Below are positions 63,604-64,000 of a stretch of 64,000 nt of DNA, one piece after another. A program made the translations under genes and the position numbers. Origin of the DNA: Nereocystis luetkeana (taxonomy: Eukaryota; Sar; Phaeophyceae; Laminariales; Laminariaceae). The DNA lies in NCBI GenBank assembly GCA_031213475.1, contig JARUPZ010000018.1, positions 7,700,406-7,764,405 of the forward strand, in the 5' to 3' direction. The notes beneath the pieces were generated by a model. That model was given only the letters and a program-made list of their open reading frames with translations. It was not told the origin of the DNA and ran no database searches. Within the stretch, counting starts at the first letter, position 1; each line of letters starts with the position of its first letter.

Positions 63604-63923
63604 GTGAGATCAAGTTTGTCTTTTTTTCGTTTTTTCGTTTTTTGTTCATCTTTTTTAGTTTGTAGGCTGGTTGACGGTGTTCCCCCGCGAGCCCCACGAT
63701 CGGTACACGTTTCGAGCAGATAGTATATGCTGGTCTGTCTTCACTTCATGCTATCATATACCAGGTACCAGGTACGTGTTATTCGTTGCCTGATACGCAA
63801 ACGTTCTTTGCTGCTGGGGTTGTCGGCGTAGGAGGAGGTTTCTGACAGCAGTATTTTCGTGTTGCTGAAGGCCGTGGCATCACTACTATAGCAGTTTTGG
63901 GTGTAAACGACCGCGAGTGGCAG

Positions 63924-64000
63924 CTGGCGCTGACCCAGAAGAAGGCCAAAGAGCGGCGGCGTCGTTTGGAAGGCAGTGCTGAGCCCCAGGCATTTACTCG
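63924..64000 (+). CDS. Partial exon at window end: basic helix
   Basis: After acceptor CGAGTGGCAG the frame reads LALTQKKAKERRRRLEGSAE PQ and continues to the window end, phase 0. It follows the PHD exon in phase. A basic helix after a PHD finger is common but not diagnostic. The exon might begin earlier (acceptor TATAGCAG) and could end at CAG|GCATTT, a GC donor. Confidence 0.4.
   Translation, partial: MALTQKKAKERRRRLEGSAEPQAFT

Overview
The window is repeat-dense nuclear DNA from a eukaryote. Coding sequence is split into short exons with GT-AG and occasional GC-AG introns, homopolymeric Gln, Ala and Ser tracts occur, and there are dozens of miniature inverted-repeat elements plus non-LTR retroelement pieces. 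I see no bacterial-type gene layout. The lineage cannot be fixed from sequence alone. A large-genome alga or other protist (for example a stramenopile) is a guess, based on intron style and on a strawberry-notch protein that resembles plant FORGETTER1 (FGT1).

One gene dominates. From about 14.3 kb to 60.4 kb on the + strand, some 27 exons together encode a strawberry notch (SBNO/FGT1-type) helicase-like chromatin regulator. The order is: an N-terminal Gln-rich coiled-coil region (14295-20528), an Ala-rich linker (23697), the conserved pre-ATPase segment (24058), the Q-like segment with the split Walker A motif (25844 and 26882), a long Ser/acidic insertion (to about 27.6 kb), a 100-N assembly gap (27904-28003), linkers of low complexity (29-32.6 kb), the helicase C-terminal domain including a [10 protein letters not shown] motif (38423-42692), and the C-terminal SBNO region (45296-60451). 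Splice phases agree at nearly every junction. The DECH motif II region is not found and probably lies in or around the gap. One exon near the C-terminus (59667) has a frame inconsistency.

At 62593-63603 a large exon begins a PHD-type zinc finger whose first metal-binding loop is expanded by about 290 low-complexity residues. It is either a C-terminal extension of the SBNO gene or the start of the next gene. A last partial exon runs off the window end.

1-14.3 kb is intergenic or upstream sequence with no supported gene. It holds MITEs, three TIR elements, satellites and a tRNA-headed SINE. Repeat families across the window are: MITE-1 (about 90 bp, TTAA target sites, piggyBac-like), MITE-2 (about 110 bp, TA target, TIR starting TTACGGGGG), MITE-3 (about 240-260 bp), TIR elements T1 and T2 (TTA target duplications) and T3 (two inverted copies), a LINE known from its 3' end and a reverse-transcriptase piece, and a SINE-like family RF-A. 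RF-A shares the LINE 3' terminus (ATGAGTAC followed by a C-rich tail). These C-tails repeatedly point at SBNO exons: they form polypyrimidine tracts before acceptors and, when inverted, lie just after donors.

The most unusual small-scale signal is a 9-mer, TACCWGGTA, present at least 35 times. It sits as an insertion in individual copies of otherwise alignable repeats, often in chains that share TA. TACTGCTGTA and TATTAATA behave the same way. I interpret them as possible excision footprints of TA-targeting transposons.
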